Shown one piece after another: positions 53,816 through 62,596 of a stretch of DNA of 64,000 bases. Source of the DNA: JAVVEZ01 sp032250895. Lineage in GTDB: Bacteria > Pseudomonadota > Gammaproteobacteria > Pseudomonadales > Pseudohongiellaceae. The notes under the pieces were generated by a model. The model was not told where the DNA came from, did no database searches, and was given only the letters and a program-made list of their open reading frames with translations. Made by a program: the position numbers and the translations under genes. Numbering within the stretch: position 1 is the first letter of the stretch; every line of letters starts with the position of its first letter. The stretch lies in NCBI GenBank assembly GCA_032250895.1, contig JAVVEZ010000002.1, positions 1 to 64,000 on the forward strand, in the 5' to 3' direction.

Positions 53816-53839
53816 TTATTGATCTTCTTATTGATCTTC
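53816..53839. repeat. 12-bp tandem duplication
   Basis: TTATTGATCTTC is present twice in direct succession, upstream of the efflux operon promoter. Confidence 0.75.
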
Positions 53840-53859
53840 GACAAAACCAACAGAAAACT

Positions 53860-53892
53860 TTGACATTCTTTTCACAAAGGGCTGGCTAGAAT
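53860..53892 (+). promoter_or_regulatory. candidate activator-dependent promoter of the metal efflux operon
   Basis: TTGACA (53860-53865) and TTCACA (53871-53876) repeat at 11 bp; TAGAAT (53887-53892) could be a -10 box. The repeat covers the normal -35 position, as at OmpR-class activated promoters. If right, transcription starts near 53899, which argues for translation from GTG 53928 rather than ATG 53901. Confidence 0.4.
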
Positions 53893-53900
53893 GACAGGCA

Positions 53901-55190
53901 ATGGTAACGCAACAGGATCTCTTGACGGTGAAATTCAATATTGCACATCCAACAGGCCTGCTGATCGCGCTGATCACGGCAATCAGCCTGCCGCAATGGG
54001 CCCTGTCGGCCCAGGGAGACGATCATCAGCCACTGGCCACCAGCGCCGATCTCGGTGTTGACTATATTTTTGAACAAGCCCTCCGGCATTCTCCCGAATA
54101 TCTTGAGATTGCTGTCCGCAATGAAGAAGCCGCGAACTACCAGGCGCTTGGCAGGAGCTGGATCGCCGGGCGCCCCAACCTGCAAATGAATTATGTGGAC
54201 GACAGCGTACTCGACAATGTCGGCCTGATTGAACTGGAATATGGTGTACAGCTGCCATTGTGGCGCCCTGGAGAAAAACGCGACATGAGCACGCTTGGTC
54301 GCGGTTATACCGGGCAGGCCGCAGCCTGGCAGGACTATCTGCGACTGTTTGTTGCCGGTCGGCTCAGAAGCAATCTCGCCGCTATCGATGAAGCGCAGAG
54401 CCTGCTGCTTCTTGCGCAGGAGGCCACCCGTGATGCGCAGGAACTGTTGACCATTACCCGCACCTTGTTCGACGCCGGAGAAGTCTCCCGCCTGGAAGTC
54501 ATGCGGGTTGAATCCCTGTTGCTGAATCAACAGAAAAATGAGTTGCAGGCGGAGGCGGCATTGGTGGATGCGGAGCGGGAATATTCCGTATTGACAGGGC
54601 TCAACATCAGACCGGACAGCCAGTATCATGAGGTGCTTGCGACACAGCAGGACGTGGAAGTCAGCCATCCGCAATTACGGTTTTTACAAAGTGGCATCGA
54701 CGTGGCGGAGGCTGGTATCAAGCAGGTTGAAATGCTTGCCAGAGGCAGTCCAACCTTGACACTTGGGTCCAGGCGCCAGCGCGACAGGCGTCAGGAAGCC
54801 TACATTGACAGCCTGGCAATATCGATAAACATTCCCATTGGCGGCAATGCTTTTGTCTCGTCCAAAACCAGCAATGCCAGACGCCAGAAAGTCGAGGCTG
54901 AGGTTTTGTTTCAAAATACCTATCGCGAATTGAACCGGCAGTTGCATGAAATTGAACATGAGCTTTATTTGACCGAACAGGCCATGCCGCTCACTCTTCA
55001 GCATCAGGATTTGAGTGCACGTCAATGGGAGATGGCAAAAATTGCATTCGAACTTGGTGAGGTTGCGCTCAACCAGGTGATGCTGGCGCTGCAGCAGGCC
55101 CATGACAGCAAGCGTGAAGTCGAATTGCTGAAACTGAAGAAGAAACGCTTGATCACGGAATTCAACCAGGGTATCGGAGTACTGCCATGA
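53901..55190 (+). CDS. TolC/CzcC-family outer-membrane efflux protein
   Basis: 429 residues from ATG 53901; GTG 53928 (MKFNIAHPTGLLIALI) gives a cleaner signal peptide and a better distance to the promoter. The signal LLIALITAISLPQWALSAQG is followed by a coiled-coil rich barrel/tunnel protein with two OEP repeats (ELLTITRTLFDAGEVSRLEV, AKIAFELGEVALNQVMLALQ). Outer-membrane channel of a tripartite metal exporter; overlaps the adaptor gene by four bases. Confidence 0.88.
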   Translation: MVTQQDLLTVKFNIAHPTGLLIALITAISLPQWALSAQGDDHQPLATSADLGVDYIFEQALRHSPEYLEIAVRNEEAANYQALGRSWIAGRPNLQMNYVDDSVLDNVGLIELEYGVQLPLWRPGEKRDMSTLGRGYTGQAAAWQDYLRLFVAGRLRSNLAAIDEAQSLLLLAQEATRDAQELLTITRTLFDAGEVSRLEVMRVESLLLNQQKNELQAEAALVDAEREYSVLTGLNIRPDSQYHEVLATQQDVEVSHPQLRFLQSGIDVAEAGIKQVEMLARGSPTLTLGSRRQRDRRQEAYIDSLAISINIPIGGNAFVSSKTSNARRQKVEAEVLFQNTYRELNRQLHEIEHELYLTEQAMPLTLQHQDLSARQWEMAKIAFELGEVALNQVMLALQQAHDSKREVELLKLKKKRLITEFNQGIGVLP

Positions 55191-56272
55191 GAGTCGTCAA
55201 CACCATTATTCTGCTGGCTTTCATGCAGCAGAGTCTGGCTCAGGGAAATATCGAAAATATCACGCTTGGCCGCGACGACAGCCGTCGCCTGGGCATCGTC
55301 TTTGCCGCAGTACAGGAGAGTGATCATCTGTCCGGTATGCAGTTCCCGGCTCTGATCGTCAGTTCCCCGGAGTCCGTGTCCAGCTTGTCGGTGCTTTATT
55401 CCGGGCTGCTTACGCAATGGCATGCCAACCCGGGTGATGCCGTGCAGGCCGGACAACTCATCGCCACTATCAGAAGCCAGGACATTCTGCAGGTTCAGAA
55501 TGCATGGATTGCTGCGCTCACTGCGCTGGAACAGGCCGAGTTTGCCGCGAAAAAAGATCAGGAACTGTTTGCCCAGGGCGTCATTTCCCGACAGCGACTG
55601 GTCCAGACGCAGGCCAGTTTGCAGCAGGCCCGCTTTGCCGGACAGGTCGGTACGGAAAGGCTGGTACGGGCTGGATTTACCCCGGAGCAATTGCAGGCGC
55701 TGCGTAGCGAGGGTGAAGGTTTGGGAACCTGGTATCTGCGTTCTCCGGCAAGGGCGGAATTGACCCGGCGCTTTGGCAACAAGGGTGATCATGTGTCTGC
55801 CGATACCCCCCTGGCCGCCATACGTGGCGCAGGGAACAGCTGGATTCGTGCGCAGATACCCATAAGGGTGGCCCGCAACCTGCAAGTTGGCCAAAGTCTG
55901 CGTACGGCAGCTGATGGAGAACAACTGATTCTGCGGCAAGTGACACAGGCACTGGATGACGCCAGTCAGACCCTCGGCATCATGGCGGAGTTTGTTGCGC
56001 CTTCCGTACATCTGCCGGGCGAAATCATCGCCATTGTGCTGCCGCCGGCGGACCACGGCTTGCTGATTCCGGGCGCCGCCGTGGTGCACAAGAGCGATGA
56101 AACCAGTGTTTTTGTGCGAACGGCGGATGGAGTGCAGGCCAGAGTGCTCGAGCTGATACCCGCAGGTATCGATTATCTTGCGACGGAGGGCATCAGCGCT
56201 GGCGAGGAGGTGGCGATTCAAGGTGCCGCCGTGCTCAAAGGGATGCAAATGGGCCTGGGTGGAGATGAGTGA
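55187..56272 (+). CDS. RND efflux periplasmic adaptor (CusB/CzcB-like)
   Basis: 361 residues. Signal segment IILLAFMQQSLAQG. Barrel-sandwich and hairpin parts: LLTQWHANPGDAVQAGQLIA, QDILQVQNAWIAALTALEQA, WYLRSPARAELTRRFGNKGD; membrane-proximal end VLKGMQMGLGGDE. Membrane-fusion subunit linking the RND pump to the outer-membrane channel. No histidine- or methionine-rich metal-binding head is evident. Overlaps both neighbours. Confidence 0.9.
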   Translation: MRVVNTIILLAFMQQSLAQGNIENITLGRDDSRRLGIVFAAVQESDHLSGMQFPALIVSSPESVSSLSVLYSGLLTQWHANPGDAVQAGQLIATIRSQDILQVQNAWIAALTALEQAEFAAKKDQELFAQGVISRQRLVQTQASLQQARFAGQVGTERLVRAGFTPEQLQALRSEGEGLGTWYLRSPARAELTRRFGNKGDHVSADTPLAAIRGAGNSWIRAQIPIRVARNLQVGQSLRTAADGEQLILRQVTQALDDASQTLGIMAEFVAPSVHLPGEIIAIVLPPADHGLLIPGAAVVHKSDETSVFVRTADGVQARVLELIPAGIDYLATEGISAGEEVAIQGAAVLKGMQMGLGGDE

Positions 56273-59200
56273 TGTTTAGCCGGATTATCCAGTTTGCGCT
56301 GAGTCAGCGCCTGATGACCTGTTTGTTTGCCCTGTTACTGGTGGGCTTCGGACTCAGGGCCATGCTTGATTTGCCCATAGACGCCTTTCCAGACATCTCG
56401 CCCACTCAAGTAAAAATCATCATGAAGGCGCCGGGCATGACGCCGGAAGAAGTGGAGACACTGATCACCCAGCCCATCGAGATCGAGTTGCTTGGCATTC
56501 CCGGACAGTCCATGCTGCGGTCAATTTCAAAATATGCCTTGACCTCCATTACCCTGGATTTTGTCGAAGGCACCGATATTTATTGGGCGCGGCAGCAGGT
56601 GGCCGAACGTCTGAATACGGTTCTGGACAAGCTCCCTGCCGGCATCAGTGGTGGCCTGGCACCGATGAGCACCCCACTGGGGGATATGTACATGTTTACC
56701 GTTGAGAATGAACAACTGGCGATGGCGGAAAAGCGTTTTCTGCTGGACTGGACGATCCGCCCGGCCCTGCGCACCGTACCGGGGGTTGCCGATGTCAATG
56801 CGCTGGGAGGTGTCGTCAAGACCTATGAAATAAGACCCAAACGGGAAATCATGACCAAACTCGGTGTCAGCAATGAACGTCTGGTCAGCGCCCTGCAGAT
56901 GAACAATCAGAATAACGGTGCCGGCCGTATCGATCAGGGGGAGGAGGCCTTGCTGGTCAGGGTCTCGGGCGCCATCGGCAGCCTGCAGGACATTGGCAAT
57001 ACCCTGGTTGAGAATGCGCAGGGACAAAGAATAGCCTTGTCGGAGCTTGCCGACATCTATATGGGAGAGCTGGAACGTTACGGTTCTGTCACCAGCAATG
57101 GCGGTACCGAAGCCGTGCAGGGACTGGTGATTGGCCTGCGCGGCGCCAATGCCCGCGAGGTGGTCGAAGGCGTGCAGAAAAAACTGGAGGAGGTGCAGGC
57201 GACCCTGCCCGCAGGTACCAGCATCGAGGTTTTTTATGATCGCCGGGTGCTGATCGAAAATGCCGTCAACACCGTGCTCAAATCCCTGCTCGAAGCCGTG
57301 GTGTTGGTGGTGATTCTATTGGGTCTGTTCCTTGGCAACATACGTGCGGCCGTTACCGTGGCCGTGGTCCTGCCCCTGTCGGCGCTGATCACCTTTCTGA
57401 TGATGAGGCTGCTGGACATGTCCGCCAATCTGATGAGTCTGGGTGGTTTGGTCATCGCCATCGGCATGCTGGTCGATTCGGCCATCGTCATCGTTGAAAA
57501 CATTGTGGCTTCGCTGGCGAGTCATCAGCACAGCAGGCGTCGACCGCCTCACCTGCACATTGTTTTCCGGGCGGTGAAGGATGTCGCGGTACCTGTGACT
57601 TCCGGCATCATCATCATTGTCATCGTGTTCCTGCCCCTGTTGACGCTGGAAGGACTGGAAGGCAAGTTGTTTGGCCCGGTGACGCTGACCATCGTCTTTG
57701 CGCTGCTCGGCGCGCTGCTGTTGTCATTGACGCTGATTCCGGTTATTGCATCCTTTCTGGTGAGCCCGCAGGCCCATGCCGAACCCTGGCTGAGCCGGAA
57801 CCTGATTCGCCTGTACCGGCCATTGTTGAGCAAAAGTCTGGCCAAGCCGGGCCTGCTGCTGGGCGTGGCTGGCGCGCTGCTGCTGAGCTCGGTGATTATT
57901 TTTCCGCTGGTGGGCAAGACCTTCATGCCGACCATGGACGAGGGAGACATCATTGTGCAGCTGGAATTCATTCCATCCATCAATCTTGCAAGCAGTACCC
58001 GCACCGTACAGAAAGTGGAACAAGCCCTGTTGAACGACATTCCGGAAATAGTCCGGATCGTATCGCGCAGCGGTTCCGATGAACTCGGCATGGATCCCAT
58101 GGGGCTGAATGAAACGGATATGTTTCTGCAACTCAAACCCCGCCCGCAATGGCGGGTCAACAGCAAGGAGGAGCTGGAAAGCCTGCTGCGTGATGTCATG
58201 GACAGATTTCACGGCATCAATTACGGCTTTACCCAGCCCATCGACATGCGGGTATCGGAAATGCTCACCGGCTCCAGAGGCGATGTTGCCATCAAATTGT
58301 TTGGACCGGATCTGGACACACTGAACACCAGTATCCAGGAAATCTCAATGGTAGTGGCAGGGGTCGATGGCAGCGTGGATACCATCGCCACGCTCAACGA
58401 GGGCGCGCAATATCTGCAAATCGATGTGGACCGTTATCAGGCCGGACGTGTCGGCATCGATGCCGAGGAACTGCAAACCCGGCTGCGTACAGAAATAGAA
58501 GGCTTGCCGGTGGGCATGGTGGTGGAAAAAGGTGCGCGCGTGCCCCTGGTGCTGCGCTATCCCAGGCCGGCCGGCGATGGTCTGGAATTGCTCAGCAATA
58601 CCCTGGTGAACCTGCCCGGTGGCGGTGTCATTGCGCTGGAGGAATTGGCCCGCATCAAGCGGGAGGAAGGCCCGGTCGTGATTTCCCGGGAGGCCGGACA
58701 ACGCTTTGCCGTGTTGCGCACCAATGTCGAAGGGCGTGATCTGGTGGGTTTCGTCGAAGAAGCCAGGCAGGCCGTCGCGGATGCCGTGACGTTGCCCGAA
58801 GGCTATACCCTGCAATGGGGTGGCGAATTTGAAAACCAGCAGCGGGCCGCTGCCCGCCTGTCCCTGGTGGTGCCGGTGGCATTGGCGATGATCGCCCTTT
58901 TGCTGTTTGTGACATTCCGGTCAATCAAGCAAACGGTGATCATTCTGTCCAATATTCCCTTTGCGCTGACCGGTGGCATCATCGCGCTGTGGCTGACCGG
59001 TGAATTTCTTTCGGTGCCGGCATCGGTGGGTTTTATCGCCCTGCTCGGTATCGCCGTATTGAACTCAGTGGTGATGATGTCGCATTTCAATCATCTGATG
59101 GCCAAGGGGATGGCGGTGGCTGACGTGGTTACGGAAGGAGCGGTCCGGCGTTTGCGACCGGTCATCATGACGGCGTCCATTGCCGCCTTTGGGCTGGTGC

Positions 59201-59358
59201 CCCTGCTGATTGCCAGCGGGCCGGGTTCTGAAATCCAGCGCCCCCTGGCGGTGGTGGTCATCGGTGGGCTGATCAGTTCCACGCTGCTGACCTTGTTCCT
59301 GTTGCCGCTCATCTACAAGAAATTTCACCGTCAAGAACTAACAACAGGAGCCGTATAG
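56269..59358 (+). CDS. heavy-metal efflux RND pump (CusA/CzcA family)
   Basis: 1029 residues with the RND plan: helix 1, large periplasmic loop, helices 2-6, second loop, helices 8-12. Heavy-metal-family features: PIDAFPDISPTQVKIIMKAP, MSTPLGDMYMFTV, and helix-4 motif AIGMLVDSAIVIVEN, which keeps one aspartate (as in CusA) and lacks the first aspartate of CzcA's DFGxxxD. That places it nearer monovalent or mixed-metal pumps, but the region DELGMDPMGLNETDMFLQLK is closer to CzcA-type wording, so the metal cannot be fixed. Proton-driven export from periplasm or cytosol. Intact. Confidence 0.92.
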   Translation: MMFSRIIQFALSQRLMTCLFALLLVGFGLRAMLDLPIDAFPDISPTQVKIIMKAPGMTPEEVETLITQPIEIELLGIPGQSMLRSISKYALTSITLDFVEGTDIYWARQQVAERLNTVLDKLPAGISGGLAPMSTPLGDMYMFTVENEQLAMAEKRFLLDWTIRPALRTVPGVADVNALGGVVKTYEIRPKREIMTKLGVSNERLVSALQMNNQNNGAGRIDQGEEALLVRVSGAIGSLQDIGNTLVENAQGQRIALSELADIYMGELERYGSVTSNGGTEAVQGLVIGLRGANAREVVEGVQKKLEEVQATLPAGTSIEVFYDRRVLIENAVNTVLKSLLEAVVLVVILLGLFLGNIRAAVTVAVVLPLSALITFLMMRLLDMSANLMSLGGLVIAIGMLVDSAIVIVENIVASLASHQHSRRRPPHLHIVFRAVKDVAVPVTSGIIIIVIVFLPLLTLEGLEGKLFGPVTLTIVFALLGALLLSLTLIPVIASFLVSPQAHAEPWLSRNLIRLYRPLLSKSLAKPGLLLGVAGALLLSSVIIFPLVGKTFMPTMDEGDIIVQLEFIPSINLASSTRTVQKVEQALLNDIPEIVRIVSRSGSDELGMDPMGLNETDMFLQLKPRPQWRVNSKEELESLLRDVMDRFHGINYGFTQPIDMRVSEMLTGSRGDVAIKLFGPDLDTLNTSIQEISMVVAGVDGSVDTIATLNEGAQYLQIDVDRYQAGRVGIDAEELQTRLRTEIEGLPVGMVVEKGARVPLVLRYPRPAGDGLELLSNTLVNLPGGGVIALEELARIKREEGPVVISREAGQRFAVLRTNVEGRDLVGFVEEARQAVADAVTLPEGYTLQWGGEFENQQRAAARLSLVVPVALAMIALLLFVTFRSIKQTVIILSNIPFALTGGIIALWLTGEFLSVPASVGFIALLGIAVLNSVVMMSHFNHLMAKGMAVADVVTEGAVRRLRPVIMTASIAAFGLVPLLIASGPGSEIQRPLAVVVIGGLISSTLLTLFLLPLIYKKFHRQELTTGAV

Positions 59359-59651
59359 TGTCCATTACCTTGCTGATACTGAATGCACCGCCGGAATTGG
59401 AAGAGGATCTGGTGGATTATCTGTTGTCCCTGCCTGTCGTGGAAGGCTTCACCTCCTATCAGGTGAATGGCCATGGCGAGAACAGCAATTTGTCTGTCGC
59501 CGAACAGGTCAGTGGCAGGCGCCGGCGGATTCAATATGAGTTGCTGACAGGGGAAAATGCCGTGGCCGAGATATTGGCGGGTATCGCCGCCAATGTGGGC
59601 AGGGATATCGTCTACTGGCAGCAGGCGGTATTCAATTCAGGCCGAATTTAA
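59358..59651 (+). CDS. DUF3240 family protein
   Basis: 97 residues, GTG start overlapping the pump stop (TAGTG). Sequence NAPPELEEDLVDYLLSLPVV, EGFTSYQVNGHGENSNLSVA and RRRRIQYELLTGENAVAEIL matches DUF3240, a ferredoxin-like small protein commonly found after CusA/CzcA pumps. Possibly a PII-like regulator or sensor of the pump (inference). Confidence 0.85.
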   Translation: MSITLLILNAPPELEEDLVDYLLSLPVVEGFTSYQVNGHGENSNLSVAEQVSGRRRRIQYELLTGENAVAEILAGIAANVGRDIVYWQQAVFNSGRI

Positions 59652-59665
59652 AGCAGGTTCCATAC

Positions 59666-60108
59666 TCAGGGCAGCAAAAGGCAGGCGGTTGAGAACCCCG
59701 TCGGCTCATCAATATGGTAGACAAGCGCGAGTTCGCCAGGACCAAGATGGGATTGAATACTGTCTATATTCAGGACATTGGGCGTTATTTTCAGGTCGGC
59801 TGGGGTAATGCCGGGGGCAAAAGCACGGTAGTTCTCCTCGCTTTGAAACAAGAGCCTTTCGGGTTCCGATACATTGCGGCCTTCCAATGATGCCCGGGTG
59901 CTTGTTCAGAAAGGTCGAGATGCCTCGATCGATAAGCTGATTGAAATAATCATTCAATATTATTTCCTGAACGCTGAAGATTGCGTGGCTGCGTGCCAGT
60001 TCATAAAGTTCACGCCCGGATTGCCCGGCAGGAACTTCCCCGTTTCTTATTGGAATAGGCCATTCTTGTTGGTTTTCCGGATTCCCGACAGCAGTCGTTT
60101 GCCTGCCT
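59666..60108 (-). pseudogene. frameshifted remnant, possibly a CHAT-domain protein
   Basis: Two minus-strand frames join near 59885. The upstream frame reads QQEWPIPIRNGEVPAGQSGR, ELYELARSHAIFSVQEIILN, DYFNQLIDRGISTFLNKHPG; the downstream frame reads SEPERLLFQSEENYRAFAPG and NIDSIQSHLGPGELALVYHI, ending at TGA 59666. The last stretch resembles the lead-in to CHAT (caspase-like) domains ('ls.iQ..L.pge.lv.Y'). Both ends are missing. CHAT genes often lie beside ECF sigma/anti-sigma pairs like the one that follows, which supports but does not prove this reading. Confidence 0.35.
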
Positions 60109-60184
60109 GATCGAGCCGGTCTGCTACCTGTTCATGGTCTGACCCATCGGCTATACTATGTGCTCGCTTCCATGGGCAGTCAAG

Positions 60185-60208
60185 CAAGAATACAAGAATA
60201 CAAGAATA
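60185..60208. repeat. 8-bp tandem repeat at the sigma-factor ribosome site
   Basis: CAAGAATA three times in direct succession (60185, 60193, 60201), ending one base before the ATG at 60210. The unit is not a multiple of three and contains the only AAGA-like purine runs near the start, so copy number should shift the ribosome-binding spacing. Confidence 0.85.
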
Positions 60209-60209
60209 T

Positions 60210-60803
60210 ATGGCTACTGATAATACTGCGACATCTACCGAGATTGTGACAGGTATCAATAGCGGTGATCGGAATTTTGAGACTCTGCTCATTCAAAAAT
60301 ATGGCAAGACCCTGCTGTATATTCTTGAAAGACGAACTCATGACAAGGACCTGGCACAGGATATTTGCCAGGAAACCTTCAGGATATTGATCGAAAAGTT
60401 CAGGGTTGGCACCATCGATGAGCCGGAGCGGCTGGCGGGCTATATCCAGCAGACCGCGATCAACCTGCTGATAGCGGAGAGGCGGAAAACGCAACGACGG
60501 AAAACCGATATCGACAGCGAGGCCCTGGATGCTGTTTCCGATCGCCGGGCAACGCCGCACGATGAAATTGCGCTGATGCGGCTCAGGAAAGCCGTCCGGG
60601 AGGCGATTCTTGCACTGCACAATGAACGGGATAAGGAAATACTGTACCGCTATTACATCGAGGAACAGGACAAGGAGCAGGTCTGTGGCGCCATGACTCT
60701 GGATTTTCGGCATTTCGACAAGGTGATTTCGCGGGCCAGAAGCAGATTGAAAGCGGTGCTGGAAGCAAACAACGATGATGTGATACAGGAGGAGTTGACT
60801 TGA
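60210..60803 (+). CDS. ECF-type sigma-70 family RNA polymerase sigma factor
   Basis: 197 residues. Region 2: LLIQKYGKTLLYILERRTHD, KDLAQDICQETFRILIEKFR, AGYIQQTAINLLIAERRKTQ. Region 4: MRLRKAVREAILALHNERDK, EILYRYYIEEQDKEQVCGAM, VISRARSRLKAVLE. Region 4 is less canonical than usual. Directs transcription of an unknown regulon; probably autoregulated with the anti-sigma gene downstream. The tandem secreted-protein family next door is a candidate target. Confidence 0.88.
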   Translation: MATDNTATSTEIVTGINSGDRNFETLLIQKYGKTLLYILERRTHDKDLAQDICQETFRILIEKFRVGTIDEPERLAGYIQQTAINLLIAERRKTQRRKTDIDSEALDAVSDRRATPHDEIALMRLRKAVREAILALHNERDKEILYRYYIEEQDKEQVCGAMTLDFRHFDKVISRARSRLKAVLEANNDDVIQEELT

Positions 60804-60831
60804 TCCGGTTGCAAGGGTGAATCCGTATATT

Positions 60832-60908
60832 TCGTCATTCTGGCGCAAGTCGGCATCCAGTTTTTCCAGACTGGATTCACTGGGCCCCGGCTTGCGCCGG
60901 GGTGGCGA
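60832..60908. repeat. long imperfect palindrome between sigma and anti-sigma genes
   Basis: TCGTCATTCTGGCGCAAGTC, GGCATCCAGT, then TTTTCCAG and ACTGGATTC ... CCCGGCTTGCGCCGGGG. The two arms pair as CTGGCGCAAG/CTTGCGCCGG and ATCCAGT/ACTGGAT. Related to the other GTCATTCC-type dispersed repeats. Interrupts the 163-bp gap between the two genes. Confidence 0.65.
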
Positions 60909-60966
60909 GGGCATATCAGGCGCCTTTGACTTTGCCCCCTCTTGGTTCGTGGTGTGGTTTATTGTT

Positions 60967-61608
60967 ATGAATAATACTATGAATGAACAGTATCTGAACG
61001 AGCATGAGGTCATCCACCGCTATCTCGTTGACAAGCTGCCGGATGATGAGCGGGATGCCTTCGAGGTTTATCTGCTCGAACACCCGGAACTTCTCGATGA
61101 GATCGAGGCTGCCCGGCACATCCAGAATGCCTTCAAGGCCAATGCCGGTTTACTGAAGAAGAGCCGCTTTCCCGCCTGGCTGACGGCAAGGTCGGGGCAG
61201 GGCCTGCTGGCAGCGGCGGCCTGTCTGGTGGTCGCCGTCGTGATCGTTTTCAGGCTCCCGCAACAAAATGCCGACTTGCCCTTGCAGCCGCCGGTGATCC
61301 TGGAAACCCTCCGGGGCCAGGGTGATGACATCATCCAGGTCAGTGGTACGCCGCTGGTACAATTTCTGATCGACGTGGGTCCTCCGGCATTGTCTGAAGA
61401 GCTCAGCTACTCTCTGGACATCGTGCAGGAGGCCGACGGTAGCACGCTTGCCACTGCGCAAGGTCTGCATGTCGATCAGGACGGCTGGCTGCTGTTCAGC
61501 CTGAGTGATCAGCGCACGCCATTGCAGGGGCTCTACCGCGTCCGTGTCGTTCAGGAAGGCAGGAATGTCATGGTGGGAGAGTACCGCGTGGACTTTACTG
61601 CGGAATAA
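60967..61608 (+). CDS. putative single-pass anti-sigma factor
   Basis: 213 residues from ATG 60967 (MNNTMNEQYLNEHEVIHRYL). N-terminal anti-sigma-like domain HRYLVDKLPDDERDAFEVYL, LEHPELLDEIEAARHIQNAF without the zinc-binding cysteines, one transmembrane helix LLAAAACLVVAVVIVFRLP, and a periplasmic beta domain (VQFLIDVGPPALSEELSYSL, LYRVRVVQEGRNVMVGEYRV). Order after an ECF gene and this layout fit an anti-sigma sensor. Confidence 0.72.
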   Translation: MNNTMNEQYLNEHEVIHRYLVDKLPDDERDAFEVYLLEHPELLDEIEAARHIQNAFKANAGLLKKSRFPAWLTARSGQGLLAAAACLVVAVVIVFRLPQQNADLPLQPPVILETLRGQGDDIIQVSGTPLVQFLIDVGPPALSEELSYSLDIVQEADGSTLATAQGLHVDQDGWLLFSLSDQRTPLQGLYRVRVVQEGRNVMVGEYRVDFTAE

Positions 61609-61643
61609 ACCGCTTTCCCGTATGCCTTTGTGTATCAACGAGC

Positions 61644-62555
61644 TTAACGCGCCAGCCTTGCGCGGAAGAGGATTTCAAAGGTCCCTTGCGCATGTTCCAC
61701 GAGGTTCAGGAAGGCAAGGGCGGACCGGTCTCCGGGCATCTCCCGCACCCAGCTCTGGCCGATGCTGAGTTCCCCGTCCCCTTCGGCATCGAGCCGCCAG
61801 CCCTGAGCCTCGAACTGAGGGGCGAAGTGAAGGGCAAGCTCCGCGAGGGAGTACGCGGGATTGATCAGGAGGGCATCGGCCCGCCGTTCCTCATTGCCAC
61901 CACTGCCACCACGGCTAAGTCCGCCTTCCGGCAGCGCCAGCTGTGGCAGGATGCTGGCGAGGGGACCCGTATCACGTGAACGAAAATTCGCGCGTTGCTC
62001 CCGCTCCCGCTGCCGCTCGCAGTAGGAGGCCGCCGGGCGGCGGTCGACGGGCGTCCTGGAGACTGAAAGTGTGCCGTTTTCGGGAAGGAATTGAAAACGC
62101 AGAAGGCCCAACTGGTCGTGGCAAAGTTCCCTGGAGGCGTAGCCTGTACGGTTGGCCGATGCCTGATTCGAGGGCGGAACAAATATCCCGGGGGGGACGA
62201 TGTATGAATTCTCCCATTCCTGCCAGCCTTCCCGGGCGAGGAAGACCTCGATCAGCGCCTCCTGGGCCTCCCGCTCCCCAAGGGAAGTGGAAAAGACGAC
62301 GACCTGGCGGCCCCCACCTAAATCATTGGCACCCGCCAGGCGCAGGCCCTGGGGTATCTCGATGGCCGGAAAGTCTGCTGGCAGGTCGTTACGCATGTTC
62401 CCGCCGCCGGTAAAATAGCGCACCAATTCTATGGGAATGTCGCCGTCGAAGGTCTCCGGAGAGGCCTCCTCTTCCTCCGCGGGAAGCACGCTGCTCCCAC
62501 AAAGCAGGAGAGCGACAAGCACGCACTGCGGTCCAGCTTGATTCAGATATTTCAT
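61644..62555 (-). CDS. secreted protein, tandem paralogue A
   Basis: 303 residues from ATG 62555 (MKYLNQAGPQCVLVALLLCG), which gives a signal peptide. Shares with paralogue B the ordered blocks PIELVRYF, LPADFPAIEIPQGLRLAG, a GW strand (FLAREGWQEWE), PPGIF..P, ELCHDQLGLLRFQF, a YCERQ segment, LASILPQLALPEGG, GGNEERRADALL, SLAELALHFAPQFEAQGW and the closing FEILFRARL. Two conserved cysteines may pair. No known family recalled. 41 bp downstream of B. Confidence 0.7.
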   Translation of the reverse strand: MKYLNQAGPQCVLVALLLCGSSVLPAEEEEASPETFDGDIPIELVRYFTGGGNMRNDLPADFPAIEIPQGLRLAGANDLGGGRQVVVFSTSLGEREAQEALIEVFLAREGWQEWENSYIVPPGIFVPPSNQASANRTGYASRELCHDQLGLLRFQFLPENGTLSVSRTPVDRRPAASYCERQREREQRANFRSRDTGPLASILPQLALPEGGLSRGGSGGNEERRADALLINPAYSLAELALHFAPQFEAQGWRLDAEGDGELSIGQSWVREMPGDRSALAFLNLVEHAQGTFEILFRARLAR

Positions 62556-62596
62556 GACTGTCCTCCCGTCAGGCGCAGTGTCATTCATTCGAAATA

